This document shows, piece after piece, positions 1-11,036 of a stretch of 64,000 nt of DNA. The translations under genes and the position numbers were made by a program. The stretch covers positions 36,220,867-36,284,866 of the forward strand of contig NC_135186.1 of the NCBI RefSeq assembly GCF_041146795.1, in the 5' to 3' direction. The DNA comes from Maylandia zebra. Its lineage: Eukaryota; Chordata; Actinopteri; Cichliformes; Cichlidae. The first letter of the stretch is position 1; each line of letters starts with the position of its first letter. A model generated the notes under the pieces. That model was not told where the DNA came from. It searched no databases and saw nothing but the letters and a program-made list of their open reading frames with translations.

Positions 1-480
1 GAGCGACCATCTTTGAACAGAGGCGGTGGCTTACGACACCAGCTGTCTGCCATCTATAATCCAGTTTTGAGTTCCCTTCCCAGACGTCTTAACGCCCACT
101 CACATCCTGGGCCATCTGATCTCAGGAATTCGCTTGATAAGGTGGGGCCAGGTTTCACAATGAGCTCACCTGAAACCCTGGCTGATTGTGACCCACACCC
201 TCTTTCACACCTTGGCTCATGTAATTAGGTAGAGGATCATCAGGGGGTCCTTTGTCCCTCTTGGGGGGAAACTCCCACAGGGCTTAAATCTGGGACTCTC
301 CACCACTTGACTCTTAGATCTGAAGAAGCTTCTCGGATGAGAGGTGAAAAGTCTTCAAGCAACTTAAAGAAGTCCAGATGCTTTTCTTTCCAAGCTCCTT
401 AGAATACGATGACCTGGATGACTGAGAACCTTCACAGACATTTTTAGTGTTTGTAAGTTTTTTCTGGAAGCTGAAACATT
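1..480 (+). mobile_element. 3' end of a Penelope-like element
   Basis: The window opens inside a reading frame (frame 1, to the stop near 228) that starts ERPSLNRGGGLRHQLS. This resembles the C-terminal tail of fish Penelope-like retroelement proteins, just past the GIY-YIG endonuclease. The following 250 bases include a motif (about 318-400) on a DNA/RNA segment rich in GAAGAAGC and AAGTCCAG, which I associate with the 3' untranslated region of these elements. Only the 3' end is in the window, so reverse transcriptase and most of the nuclease cannot be judged. The family assignment comes from remembered family features, not a search. Confidence 0.65.
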
Positions 481-482
481 TA

Positions 483-640
483 ATTCTAGTAAGGCAAGGC
501 AAGGCAAATTTATTTGTATAGCACAATTCAACAACAAGGTGATTCAAAGTGCTTTACAGAGACATTAGAAACAAAAACAGATAAAAGGCATGATTTAAAA
601 TTGATTAAAACAAGCAAGCAAACAAACTAACTAGTAATTT
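483..640 (+). repeat. Interspersed repeat R2 (copy 1)
   Basis: This begins with an AAGGC short tandem run, followed by a segment on tatttgtatagcacaattc and a stretch ending in a GCAAGCAAACAAAC run. A near-identical copy lies at 44043-44240. It looks like the 3' tail of a non-LTR element or a SINE-like repeat. It lies in the intron just upstream of the kelch exon at 668. Confidence 0.6.
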
Positions 641-667
641 TGACTTAAACTTGATTTTAATTTCTAG

Positions 668-817
668 GTGTACATTTGTGGTGGTCTTACTGAAGATGAA
701 CCTCTGTCATGTGCTGAGTCCTACAACCCTGACACCAACCAGTGGACACTGATCACACCCATGGAAACCGGGAGGACTGGGGGAGCCGTGGTCGCCTACA
801 ATAACGAAATCTTTGTA
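668..817 (+). CDS. Kelch-repeat exon, KLHL10-like (penultimate exon)
   Basis: This 150-nt, phase 0/0 exon has an acceptor ttctag at 662-667 and a donor GTAAGA at 818. It encodes 50 residues: VYICGG, the glycine pair that opens a kelch blade, then ESYNP, QWTLITPM and GRTGGAVVAYNNEIFV. That is one full kelch blade of about 50 residues. Kelch-like proteins of the BTB-BACK-kelch type are usually substrate adaptors for Cullin-3 ubiquitin ligases, and the kelch propeller binds the substrate. The next exon, at 1052, continues the propeller. Earlier exons (BTB, BACK and the first blades) lie left of the window. The blade sequences resemble KLHL10, a testis-associated member, but other KLHL paralogues are possible. 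Confidence 0.8.
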
Positions 818-1051
818 GTAAGAAGAGCTTAAAACATACTCTTATTACGGACAGAAATTCAAACATGGAATGTTTACTGTACCTGTATTTGGGAGTCTGT
901 ATTATTTTCCAAGTACCATGTACTGGGTTATTGGAATGTGATTTCTATAATTACCCTAGAATCAGATATTTTGGAATCTGGAGACCTATTTACTTTTTTA
1001 CAACAGAACATTTTTACGTTACAGACTGTAACAAGTCCTTTGTCTGCACAG

Positions 1052-1351
1052 GTTGGTGGCTTTAACGGTATCACTCAGTTGCGTAGTGTCATCGCATATG
1101 ACCCAAGAACAAGACGCTGGCGCAACGTTGCTCCCATGTTACACCCTCGTCAAAACTTCGGCATTGCAGTGCTGGAGGACCAGCTGTATGTGGTTGGAGG
1201 TTACCACAATGGCGGCTTATTCTGCAATCTGGAGTGCTATGATGAAAAGACCAACAGGTGGTACATTGTCAGCGACAAAGGGATGACCCAAGGTGCTGTC
1301 AGTTGTTGCGTTCTGAAGCGACACCCCGATCTGACTGCTTATCTTCCATAA
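1052..1351 (+). CDS. Terminal kelch exon, KLHL10-like, with stop codon
   Basis: The acceptor is ctgcacag at 1044-1051; the exon encodes 99 residues and ends in TAA at 1349-1351. Two kelch blades are visible. The first starts VGGFNG and continues IAYDPRTRRWRNVAPM. The second starts VVGGYHNGG and continues LECYDEKTNRWY. A short C-terminal strand, GAVSCCVL, then closes the propeller. The NFGI, ECYDEKT and SCCV signatures are what make it look KLHL10-like. The exon is uninterrupted and has good splice sites, so the gene end appears intact. The gene converges with lhb, whose stop codon lies about 800 bp away on the other strand. Confidence 0.85.
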   Translation, partial: VGGFNGITQLRSVIAYDPRTRRWRNVAPMLHPRQNFGIAVLEDQLYVVGGYHNGGLFCNLECYDEKTNRWYIVSDKGMTQGAVSCCVLKRHPDLTAYLP

Positions 1352-1367
1352 TTATTTCACATAAAGA

Positions 1368-1396
1368 AATAAAGAAATACATTTTTCATCAATAAA
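1368..1396 (+). terminator. Poly(A) signals of the kelch gene
   Basis: Two AATAAA hexamers follow the kelch stop codon, at 1368-1373 and 1391-1396. They mark the likely 3' end and imply a very short 3' UTR of about 60 bases. Confidence 0.6.
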
Positions 1397-2149
1397 AAAC
1401 TGGCTGTTTCTCTGCTTAAGATCCTGAGGTCTGACATCCCAGTGAAAAAGTCTCTTTTAGCTGAACAGAGAACTTGAACTTTCTTTTCAACATGATGGGC
1501 ATTGCAGCTTCCACATTTTATGGCCACAAGGGAGGTTAACAGCTATGATATTAAGATCCCATTGGTAAAAGTCAAATCGTTTCTTCACTAATAGGTGATC
1601 CATTCAAGCCGCCATCTTCATCTCTACCACCAGCGTTTAGCCAGCTCAACCATCTTCAATGTAGTTTTCTTGCCTACTTTAATGTCCAATTAAAGTAGAT
1701 GAAATCCAATTAGAGTCACAAATTAGAGTTACTAAGGCTGACTGTAATCGGATCCACAGTTTATGAAGTGAATGCATCGTGTCACATCAGTAAGACTTGA
1801 AACTAGCAATGGGACATAAATTCTTCATAAACTGTTGAATTAGGTTATATATCACTTTACAGAAAGAACTTTTTTCCATGTAAATTTTACACAGATGTCA
1901 TTTTGAATCTCTGCTGGCCTTAGGATATGAGGAAAGTTAAAGTTACTCCAGCTGTGGCGTCAACTTTCAGACGTCAGGCGTCAATTACCTTTTATCTTTT
2001 TTTAAGACACTGTTTGAGAGAAATATTCATCATGTGTTTATTTCGATAGCAGAAACATTTTTTTTTTTTTGTAATTACTAGTTGATTCTAAACAACAGGG
2101 CAGCTTCCGTATACTCTGTATAATGTGTTTAAATATGATTGAGCTTCTT
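1397..2149. other. Intergenic stretch between the converging kelch and lhb genes
   Basis: I see no coding exon here. The region holds ordinary AT-rich sequence with a T run near 2059-2071. The last few hundred bases before 2150 are probably the lhb 3' UTR. Confidence 0.4.
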
Positions 2150-2383
2150 TTAGTAGTAGAAAGGGATGTCATTCATGCAGAAGTCAGGTTGCAGGCTCTC
2201 AAAGGTGCAGTCAGATGTGTCCATGGCACAGCGACCGCAGTGGCAACTCAAAGCCACAGGGTAGGTGACGATCGGGTCTACACCAGGTGGGCAGGCGGGA
2301 AGCTCAAATGTTTTATAGTACAGGTCCCGGTATGTGCACACATGCTGGTACACATTGCTGAATGGTATCTTGATGACAGGGTC
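2150..2383 (-). CDS. lhb: Luteinizing hormone beta subunit, last exon
   Basis: On the minus strand an acceptor (pyrimidine tract then AG at 2384-2385) leads into 77 codons plus TAA (2150-2152). The peptide begins [18 protein letters not shown] and ends [11 protein letters not shown]. It carries the cystine-knot cysteines, including [13 protein letters not shown], the beta-subunit seat-belt region that decides receptor specificity. MDTSDC and the ending identify it as LH-beta rather than FSH-beta. LH-beta pairs with the common alpha subunit in pituitary gonadotropes and drives ovulation, spermiation and steroid synthesis. Exon 2, which should encode the signal peptide and first cysteines, was not recognised at higher coordinates. 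The gene may have an expanded intron here or be broken. Confidence 0.85.
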   Translation of the reverse strand, partial: DPVIKIPFSNVYQHVCTYRDLYYKTFELPACPPGVDPIVTYPVALSCHCGRCAMDTSDCTFESLQPDFCMNDIPFYY

Positions 2384-3035
2384 CTAAAGGGAGGGGAAAT
2401 GAAAACAGTGTCCTTACAAAAATGTTGTTATAACACTACAGAAGCAACTGTTTTTAAACAAGAAATTCACCTAAAATGTTAAATGAAGTTTCAAAGTCCT
2501 GGTTTTAGGCATAAAGTCTTACTGTTAAACTGTTGTGCATCACAGTGAGGGAAAGTTGATGCTTTCAATGAACCATGTGCCAACACAGTGCAGGGGAGCT
2601 ACCTAAACGCTACTCCCACAGAGGTTGATTATCTTGTTAATAGTGTTACATCTTCAGTGCGTTCAAGTCTGCATACTGTGCTCCTCAAATTTAGAGCTAA
2701 TGGACTCCCTGGTATAACTCACAAAGGTACACCATAAAGTCATCAAATATACTTTTGGTTCTGAGGGATTTTTAAAAGTAGAAAGGGAGGCAGAGCCTTC
2801 AGCTTTCGGGGCCCTCTTCTGTGCAACCAGAGTCAGACACACTCTACTGTTAAGGCTTAAACCTTTTGGGTTTTTTTTTTCATAAAGCATATAGTTGGGC
2901 TGGATCAGGTGACTGAATCCTCCCTTAGTTACACTACAATAGGTCTAGCCTGCCGGAGGCTTCCCATGATGTGGTTTTATTGGATTTATTTTCTTATGCT
3001 CCACTCTGCTTTTAATCATTATTTGTTATTAATCT
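2384..3035. other. Upstream of the lhb last exon; expected lhb exon 2 not found
   Basis: In fish lhb the preceding intron is usually short. I looked on the minus strand for a signal-peptide exon ending in a CSGHC-like peptide and a donor, and found none. The sequence is AT-rich and unremarkable. Confidence 0.35.
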
Positions 3036-3039
3036 TTGG

Positions 3040-3332
3040 CTCTTTTCCACAGTGTGTCTTTTTTCCCGTCTTCCTCCCCTCACCCCAAACCAGTCACAGC
3101 AGATCGCTGTCTCTCCCTGAGCCTGGAACTCCTGGAGTGTTATTCCTGTTAAAAGGGAGTTCTTCCTCCCCACTGTCACTAAGTGCTTGCTCTAAGGAAG
3201 GGGGGGGGGGGGGGGTCATCTAATTGGTGGGATTTTGTCTGTATTATTATTGGGTTTTTGCCTTATGATATAAAGCACCTTGGGGTGACTGTTGTTGTGA
3301 TTTGTTGCTATATAAATTAAATAGAATTGAAA
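3040..3332 (+). repeat. Interspersed repeat R1 (copy 1, plus orientation)
   Basis: This repeat has a segment on CCTGAGCCTGG, a gap-prone block aaaagggagttcttcctcc, a G run at 3200-3216, and ends in ggtgactgttgttgtgattt followed by an ATAAAT-like tail. An inverted copy lies at 4607-4835 and partial copies at 10981-11036 and 11600-11755. It looks like the 3' portion of a widespread fish retroelement ending in a short AT-rich tandem tail. Confidence 0.65.
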
Positions 3333-4606
3333 TTTAATATATTCCTTTACTTTTGCTGAGAAACCAGAAAGTTTTTAGTATCTGTGACACAGATACAGGT
3401 GAAATACACTGACTTTCTTCCCAGTTTAGTCACTTACATGTTTATAATAAAGGTCTGGAGTCACATGACAAATATACTAGACACACAGCTTGACTTTACT
3501 GCAAACAGCAGCTGGCAGCATGTTTGTGACTTTATGAGTCATGAGTTTTTCTTTTTGAAATGACGTCATTTTGCTGAGCGCGGAAATCTAAATGCGGCGA
3601 TGGTTTCCACTATCAGCAAAGAATGGATGAATGAATGAATGAAAGACTGGAAATAAAAACAAACTGACTGACTGGTAAAAGCTGACAAGACTTGACCACG
3701 ACTCAAGGTTAACCTCCACCTAGATAGGCCAAAAGGGTGGATGAATTTATGTGTGTTTCTTTTTACAGGAGCAGAAGGATGACAGCAACATCTGAGGTTG
3801 CATGACGATTTAACTTTTAAATGCCACTTTCTGTGTTTGTGAATCTAACAGGTGTGTTGTTCAGGGGTTTGTGTTGCTCACAGAGATTACTGTGAGAAAG
3901 GGTGTATACACCTGTGCAGCGTTAACATTTGCATTTTCTTCTCTACAGCATTACAGTTCTTAATGTGCTTTGAATATGTGATTTATAACTGGACAAATAG
4001 TTAATGTTTTCTAATAATGTTTTCCTACTACAGGATTTCTGGGCTTATGTGTGAAGAAACTGTGTTTATAGGTTATGAGTTGGTGATGCTATTAAACTGT
4101 GTTCTTGGGAAAATGTTGAATACTACAGGGGAGTGAATATGGGGGGAGACACATCCGGTCTTGAAAACAGTGTGATTCTTTTTACAGGAAATCTTTTTAT
4201 AGCACCTCTGGAATGTGGAGGGCTGACGCCTAACCCGAGATGGTCAATGTGTTGCTAATGTTTGTTTTGCTTTTGTTAAGAGTGCATGTGGAGGATTCGG
4301 TACAAAACAGACAAGGGACATGAGAAAACAAATAAGAGATGCAGTTTTTATGGAACAGTTTAATAGGGGGCTCATAGTGATAAAACAAGTGGAGTGACAT
4401 TGCTTAAGGAAGTCACTGATTAAATTGTGGATAAAATAAATTGTGGCACTAATAGTGATTTAATGATTTGAGAAATCCTGAACATGATACTTGTCTGTTA
4501 TGCTGAATACTTTATCGCTTTCATGATTTATAGTTGGTTGTAAATAAGATGTTTGATTTAACAGATTTGTTTTCCAGGATACAGGTTCCAGGTGGAGCTG
4601 GGAGTT
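3333..4606. other. No recognisable gene; possibly decayed retroviral sequence
   Basis: There are no supported exons. The stretch leads into the old endogenous retrovirus around 5.05-6.2 kb and may contain unrecognisable remains of it. It holds a short ATGA tandem run (about 3623-3645). Confidence 0.3.
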
Positions 4607-4835
4607 AATTCAATTCAATTCAATTCAATTTTATTTATATAGCGCCAAATCACAACAAAAGTCGCCTCAAGGCGCTTCATAGATACAGAGAAAAACCCAA
4701 CAATCATATGACCCCCTATGAGCAAGCACTTTGGCGACAGTGGGAAGGAAAAACTCCCTTTTAACAGGAAGAAACCTCCGGCAGAACCAGGCTCAGGGAG
4801 GGGCGGCCATCTGCTGCGACCGGTTGGGGTGAGAG
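4607..4835 (-). repeat. Interspersed repeat R1 (inverted copy)
   Basis: It begins with AATTC tandem copies and continues tttatttatatagcgcc, aggcgcttcat and ccttttaacaggaagaaacc. This is the reverse complement of the repeat at 3040-3332. The AATTC run is the 3' tail, so the element is on the minus strand. It interrupts the older retroviral remains. Confidence 0.7.
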
Positions 4836-5049
4836 AAGCAGATGAAGTTAAATGAGCTTAACATGTAACTGCTGACTAATGTTTTTACACAGGGTTACAG
4901 GTTGGCGGGAGATTGTTTTAGAGAGAATGTGTAACATTCTTGTACAGGTCTCAGTAGGGAGTTGACACATGGCGGAAGCCAGGTGCAAGAGGAGGGTCAT
5001 TTTAATTTGTAGGTGTCGTGAGGTGCAGGAGATTGAGAGGAGTCTTCCC

Positions 5050-6180
5050 ACAGCAACGTTTTAAATAAAATGAGAGATTCATCGTGGACATTGAGGAAGA
5101 CAACTAAGGTGTACGACGTGCTCTGCCTTAAATCTTCAGCAGCGTTGGAACATGAGAACCTGAGGTATGAAGGGAGCGTGCCAAGCTCCAAAAGTGACGG
5201 CTCGTACCACAACAGCAGTCCAGTTGAAGGGGACAGGCGGGACCTAGTTCCATTGGTCTCAATGTGCAGTAGCAGATGAGAGTTTGGTGGAGACAAGCTC
5301 ATCTCCAAATAACACGGGTGGCAAAACAGAGGCAGAATAAACCCTCTGACCCGTGCAACGACTAACCAGTAGTCTACCTGGGAAGTTGAAGAAAGAAGAG
5401 AAGGATCGCAGAGCATCATTTCACTCAAAGAGGAGGTGGCTGCGTGGCCCGAGGAGTGAGACAATAAGAGGAGTGTTGGCCTTTTCGAGGCCAAAGAGGA
5501 GGAGTATAGAGATGAAATATTATTTTACATTCATAATCTATGTTACTATTCATAATCCTTATTATTACTGTTGCATCATTTATGATTTATCATTATTGTC
5601 ATTTCATTGACACATTTATTGAAACTGATGATGTTATATTAAAGTCTGTATTTCAGGTGTTAGCATAAGCACATAATAATCTTTCATTGCAGGTGCAACT
5701 GTAATCATGTTATACACATATTGCATAATTAAAGGGTTGAAGCTTGGTCAAGTTAATTAATGGTTTGAAGCTACGGGCAGCGCGATGTCTGGCCGATCAA
5801 TGGAGCAAAGTTCAGCTATTGAAAGGTTGCCTACATGTTTACAGTATAATTTACTACATATTGCCTGTGTGCATTCAGCAGCCTGCTGCATTGGAGTTTG
5901 CCTGGTAACAGATGACTCAAACGGAGTCAGGAAGTATACTTCTAAAATGTCTTTGTTTGTTGAGTGAGGTCATGTACTGAGGTTAAAATACAGACATAAG
6001 TCTGCCTGCACACAGACTTGTGTTGCTTGTAAACGGTATGCTCATGCTCTGTTCTGAAGTGCAGAGAGTAGAATAACAGGAAGCATCTGGAGGAACAGAG
6101 GAAGTAGCGGTTCCTTTTTTAGAATATGTCCTCACTGGAGTTACTGGTCATCATAAGTATAAATATCACACCCACCTATT
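5050..6180 (+). mobile_element. Decayed endogenous retrovirus: 3' end of pol plus LTR-like sequence
   Basis: Bases about 5160-5410 align by eye with the last part of the intact pol gene at 60050-60290. Shared landmarks are a stretch on ccgt/agtccagttgaa, the gagtttggtgga/gagcttggtgga segment, cagaggcagaataaacc, and the following gacc/cca-agtagt-cacctgg-a block. The old copy carries many substitutions, indels and stop codons. Downstream, around 5625-5745, an LTR-like segment (tgatgatgttatatt, aggtgcaactgtaatc, ttatacacatattgcat) resembles the start of the intact LTR near 50695-50760. No env is recognisable. This is an ancient relative of the intact element at 50.6-61.5 kb. Confidence 0.6.
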
Positions 6181-7817
6181 GTCAGGCGGGAGATTGAGCC
6201 TGATGTTTTGCAGAGCCCATCTTCACCACATATGTATTTTAATAAAATCATTTGTGTTGACCCACTATGGACTTTCTGTCCTATGTCTCTTCCTCAAAAA
6301 TTCGAACCGCGACAGTGGCAAATGTCAAACTCCTACAGTCTCCTCAGTTCTCCTCAAATGTTCTTGTCACATGCACAGTGAAGTTGCAGCTTGTTGGAAA
6401 CACAGTGCCATTCATCCAATCAGGCAGGGTGATGGGTTTGCTCTTCTTCTCTGATGCTGTTCGTCCACACTGCTGCTGCTTGCTGGGACTCTTTGCTCAG
6501 GACTTTGCTGCTGTCTCTTTATCTGCCATGTTATTGCTCTTTGGAGCTGCATTCCTTGTCTTCAGGGAGGAGTGAGAGCTCGCTTGTGAGTTTGAGAAAC
6601 ACATGGCACCGTAAATAAGTCAGCCAGAAACTTGGCCTGCATGTTTCCTTTCTTAAAAGCAGAAAATGAAATTGTAGTTGTTCTTGGCTGATCAACACAA
6701 AACCTTTTTCCTATGATTATTTTTCATCTACAATGTAAATTTTGTCTCTTTTTCACTCTTTTTTTTCTTTACAATAGCTGGTGACCTGCAGAATCACCGC
6801 TCTCACAATTGGAGGCAATTACTTTTACACAGCGCACAAAAACACTGTGACGTCAGACACATTCACACTCACTTTTTTCATGTGCATAAATAAATCATAT
6901 GGCTGGTGATATGTGCCATGGTGATCCATGAGTATGATCACAAGTTTATTTATTTTTCAACCCAACAAAACAAATAACAAAAACATGATGCAGTGGCAAA
7001 GACTTAAACTTACTTGGTGTTGCTTAGCATGTAATATCAGCCTCGAATCCCGCCGATCGTCATTCATCGAGGAGAGAAAACAGACAGCTAATCCACCTGC
7101 CCGATGACAAATTCTCACGTCTCGGGACTTTACTACAGGAACTTCCTGGCTGACCTCAGTCTTTCAGCGTGTCTCTTCTCCCCTCGGTGAATGTCGACTC
7201 CAGGGCTCCGGCTCTCGAAGGACCAATTAATGATAGGTTTGTAGCTTGAACCTATTCGCTGGAACGTTGAAGACAATATAATTACACAGCAAAAGCATTG
7301 AACACCAAGTAGGCAAAGTTCTTCGTGTTATTCATGCATGAGGGAGACGTGTCGTTCAAGTCGGGGGTCAAGTGTCGTTCCACCACTTGACCCCTGTCAG
7401 ACTCTCAGCCATGCCCGCCCACCTGCCTGCCCGGCTGGGTGACGAGAATCTCCCATCAGCCCTTTACAGCTGCGGGGCGAAAAAAAGAAGCAGAGAACTG
7501 TGTATTTGTACATTTTTTGATTTGTCTTTATGTTCAGCAGAGCTTCTACCACCCAGGCCAACCTGACCTGCCCCAATGCACCGCACGCATTTTAGTTGAA
7601 TTATTCTAATTCCTGAAGCCACATCAGTCCAGCTGATCCCAGAGAAACACTAAAACGTCCAGTAGATAGTCCGTACCGGTGCGAGGTCTTATAAAAACTG
7701 AAACTAAATGTTTGTCAAACAGTCTAAGAGCCAGAGAGTGAACTAATACACAAAACAACCAACCCTCAAACATGAGAGTGCTTCTGCTACATAACTGTGT
7801 TTGTGTTATTTTTGTAC
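6181..7817. other. No recognised gene
   Basis: I found no exon with good splice sites and a recognisable peptide. An 11-bp inverted repeat (ggggtcaagtg / cacttgacccc) lies near 7362-7392. The rest is unremarkable. Confidence 0.3.
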
Positions 7818-7901
7818 CTTGACCCAGTCCTCCATGTCGCCATCATCGATGACCTCCAAGATTTCCTGCTCCTCAATGGTCAGCTCGTCTGGCTGAGAAG
7901 C
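7818..7901 (-). CDS. SH3-domain exon resembling FCHSD (F-BAR and double SH3) proteins
   Basis: An 84-nt, phase 0/0 exon on the minus strand is bounded by a good acceptor (tgtctgtctgcag) and a GTACAA donor. It encodes 28 residues, ASQPDELTIEEQEILEVIDD then GDMEDWVK. The pattern of polar-P-DELT, then EE.EILEVI, then D-x-DWVK is the RT-loop, second strand and n-Src loop of an SH3 domain. The wording is closest to the first SH3 domain of FCHSD1/FCHSD2, which couple curved membranes to actin assembly. Neighbouring exons, which should finish the SH3 domain, were not found on either side. The exon could belong to a gene with very long introns or be an orphan. The SH3 call is firmer than the family name. 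Confidence 0.6.
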
Positions 7902-9108
7902 CTGCAGACAGACAAACACGTTAATTCAAATTAAAGCTGCGATGTAACAGTTTAACCATCTTCATTTCACCCGTGATGTATATTTTTCAAATACCGCCAC
8001 ACTGGTGAACGGACAAAAATGCTCACTGTGGCTTCAACAACATCAGCCAGAACACTGAAGAAAACACTGAGACCATGCCTGCATTTATACCACACTTTAC
8101 TCAGGACTCGGGTAATATAAAACAACTAATACTCCAAAGCAGCCCAAAACTCAGACTTACACTAGAATTTCTGTACAAATTCAGAGAGCAGGTGTTTTAA
8201 ACCTGGACACAGAATCATTAGTGCCACAAAGTTTGGGAAAGTAAATCTAAATGGGGGTTGAACACGACTGGAACTGATTAAAAACAGCCAAAACAAAAAG
8301 TGTCTTTACTTCAAAGTCAGAATTATAATTGGTGACATGTTAAAACAGAATCTAACATAAACATTCTTGTTTGGAAATAGCTCTAAGATGTTAGGAGAAT
8401 GTGGCAAATGAGATCACAGGATGGCAAAAATGTACTGTAAAATGATATGTTCTTGTTTCACTTGAACAATACCACCTATGTTTGCACTTATGTAAGAACA
8501 AGTATCACTGCTATGGAGTTTTCATGTTTTGCATGCAGACTCAGGGCTGCTAGTCTCCTCTTGGCATTTTCTTATTTAAACATTGGTGACTTAGAACCTC
8601 AAAGTTTAGCAGCACAACACTCTTTTTCCTTTTTCCATCAAACATTTCTTTCAGCCATCTGTTTTTATCAGTTTATATGTGGCTGTAATTAATCTACGGC
8701 AGACCCGACCATGTTTCCATGCTTTTCAGCATGCACTTTATTCACGCTTGTCGTTCACACACTGGCTGCAGCTTTCCAGCTTGCAGCCACAAACTCCAAC
8801 ATGAACAAACAGTCAGGACTGAATTCAGACTTTAAGCCAGCGAGGTGTGATTGTCGTCCACATGCGTCCGCCTACCTTGCAGCCGCACCGCAGACCACAC
8901 CCCACCACAGTGGCTAATATTTATTCAATAACCACAAAGTACAAAAGATAAGATTAGATATTTTATTTTTCAAAGATACATGATTATACATAGAATAAAG
9001 AAAGGTTCTATAAAAATTACACATGGTGTAGAAAAACATTATAACATACAAATGAATGTTTTATGAAAATCTGACATGTTTATTCAAAGCATAAGAATAA
9101 AAGTTTTA
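7902..9108. other. No recognised gene
   Basis: AT-rich sequence with no exon I can support. It ends at the TA target dinucleotide of the Tc1-like transposon. Confidence 0.3.
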
Positions 9109-9438
9109 TACAGGGAGTGCAGAATTATTAGGCAAGTTGTATTTTTGAGGAATAATTTTATTATTGAACAACAACCATGTTCTCAATGAACCCAAAAAAC
9201 TCATTAATATCAAAGCTGAATGTTTTTGGAAGTAGTTTTTAGTTTGTTTTTAGTTTTAGCTATTTTAGGGGGATATCTGTGTGTGCAGGTGACTATAACT
9301 GTGCATAATTATTAGGCAACTTAACAAAAAACAAATATATACCCATTTCAATTATTTATTTTTACCAGTGACACCAATATAACATCTCCACATTCACAAA
9401 TAGACATTTCTGACATTCAAAAACAAAACAAAAACAAA

Positions 9439-9954
9439 TCAGCGACCAATATAGCCACCTTTCTTTGCAAGGACACTCAAAAGCCTGCCATCCATGGATT
9501 CTGTCAGTGTTTTGATCTGTTCACCATCAACATTGCGTGCAGCAGCAACCACAGCCTCCCAGACACTGTTCAGAGAGGTGTACTGTTTTCCCTCCTTGTA
9601 AATCTCACATTTGATGATGGACCACAGGTTCTCAATGGGGTTCAGATCAGGTGAACAAGGAGGCCATGTCATTAGTTTTTCTTCTTTTATACCCTTTCAA
9701 ATTCAAATTTTATTTGTCACGTACACAGTCATACACAGTACGATATGTAGTGAAATGCTTGGACAACTGCTCGTGACCTAAAGAAAACAAAAAAGGAAAA
9801 GGCTATGAATAAGACAGGAAATAAATATGAAAAATTAAAAAGGGTAAATTTAACTAGGAAGGAATAAAATATAAATTAAGGTTAAAAATGAAATAACTGT
9901 ACAACACAAATTAGAATGAAGGGTAAATTTAACTGGGAAAGAATAAGATAAAAA

Positions 9955-10004
<50 letters not shown>

Positions 10005-10760
10005 TGCCAGCCACGCTGTGGAGTACTTGGACGCGTGTGATGGAGCATTGTCCTGCATGAAAATCATGTTTTTCTTGAAGGATGCAGACTTCTTCCTGTA
10101 CCACTGCTTGAAGAAGGTGTCTTCCAGAAACTGGCAGTAGGACTGGGAGTTGAGCTTGACTCCATCCTCAACCCGAAAAAGCCCCACAAGCTCATCTTTG
10201 ATGATACCAGCCCAAACCAGTACTCCACCTCCACCTTGCTGGCGTCTGAGTCGGACTGGAGCTCTCTGCCCTTTACCAATCCAGCCACGGGCCCATCCAT
10301 CTGGCCCATCAAGACTCACTCTCATTTCATCAGTCCATAAAACCTTAGAAAAACCAGTCTTGAGATATTTCTTGGCCCAGTCTTGACATTTCAGCTTGTG
10401 TGTCTTGTTCAGTGGTGGTCGTCTTTCAGCCTTTCTTACCTTGGCCATGTCTCTGAGTATTGCACACCTTGTGCTTTTGGGCACTCCAGTGATGTTGCAG
10501 CTCTGAAATATGGCCAAACTGGTGGCAAGTGGCATCTTGGCAGCTGCACGCTTGACTTTTCTCAGTTCATGGGCAGTTATTTTGCGCCTTGGTTTTTCCA
10601 CACGCTTCTTGCGACCCTGTTGACTATTTTGAATGAAACGCTTGATTGTTCGATGATCACGCTTCAGAAGCTTTGCAATTTTGAGACTGCTGCATCCCTC
10701 TGCAAGATATCTCACTATTTTTGACTTTTCTGCACCTGTCAAGTCCTTCTTTTGACCCAT
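9439..10760 (-). pseudogene. Tc1-like transposase, interrupted
   Basis: The N-terminal 250 codons (10760 down to about 10006) are open. They encode helix-turn-helix DNA-binding segments (LTGAEKSKIVRYL, SLKIAKLLKRDHRTIKRFI) and two catalytic aspartates of the DDE domain: D in VLWTDEM and D in FMQDNAPSH. The frame then runs into an inserted AT microsatellite and repeat. The last part resumes at 9697-9439 with TWPPCSPDLNPIENLW, which carries the third acidic residue, and ends GGYIGR. Both halves are otherwise well preserved. The insertion separates the second aspartate from the glutamate, so this copy cannot make active transposase. Confidence 0.85.
9698..10003. repeat. Insertion inside the transposase: repeat R3 plus AT microsatellite
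   Basis: The inserted block starts tttcaaattcaaattttatt, contains gtcacgtacacagtcatac, has an internal direct repeat (gggtaaatttaact near 9843 and 9921), then an A run and an (AT)n run at 9963-10002. A related R3 copy is at 41921-41990. The block looks like a retroelement 3' piece with an expanded simple tail. Confidence 0.6.
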
Positions 10761-10980
10761 TTTGCCAAAGGAAAGGACGTTGCCTAATAATTATGCACAC
10801 CTGATATAGGGTGTTGATGTCATTAGACCACACCCCTTCTCATTACAGAGATGCACATCACCTAATATGCTTAATTGGTAGTAGGCTTTCGAGCCTATAC
10901 AGCTTGGAGTAAGACAACATGCATGAAGAGGATGATGTGGACAAAATACTCATTTGCCTAATAATTCTGCACTCCCTGTA

Positions 10981-11036
10981 AAGCACCTTGAGGCTACTGT
11001 TGTTGTGATTTGGTGCTATATAAATAATAATAACAA
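10981..11036 (+). repeat. R1 fragment flanking the Tc1-like element
   Basis: This is the 3' end of repeat R1 (agcaccttgaggc, tgttgttgtgatttgg, ctatataaataataa). It sits directly beside the right TA of the transposon, suggesting that the transposon inserted into an R1 copy. Confidence 0.5.

Larger units (their letters stand above)
9111..10978 (-). mobile_element. Tc1-like DNA transposon
   Basis: The ends are inverted repeats: CAGGGAGTGCAGAATTATTA on the left and its reverse complement on the right (to 10978). The element is flanked by the TA dinucleotide (9109-9110 and 10979-10980), the target duplication of Tc1/mariner elements. A second, inner repeat unit (tgcataattattaggcaac at 9302-9321, and its complement near 10780-10800) gives the ends a two-site layout. 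The total is 1868 bp, including an inserted segment of about 300 bp. The transposase lies on the minus strand. The element landed beside a fragment of repeat R1. Confidence 0.9.
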
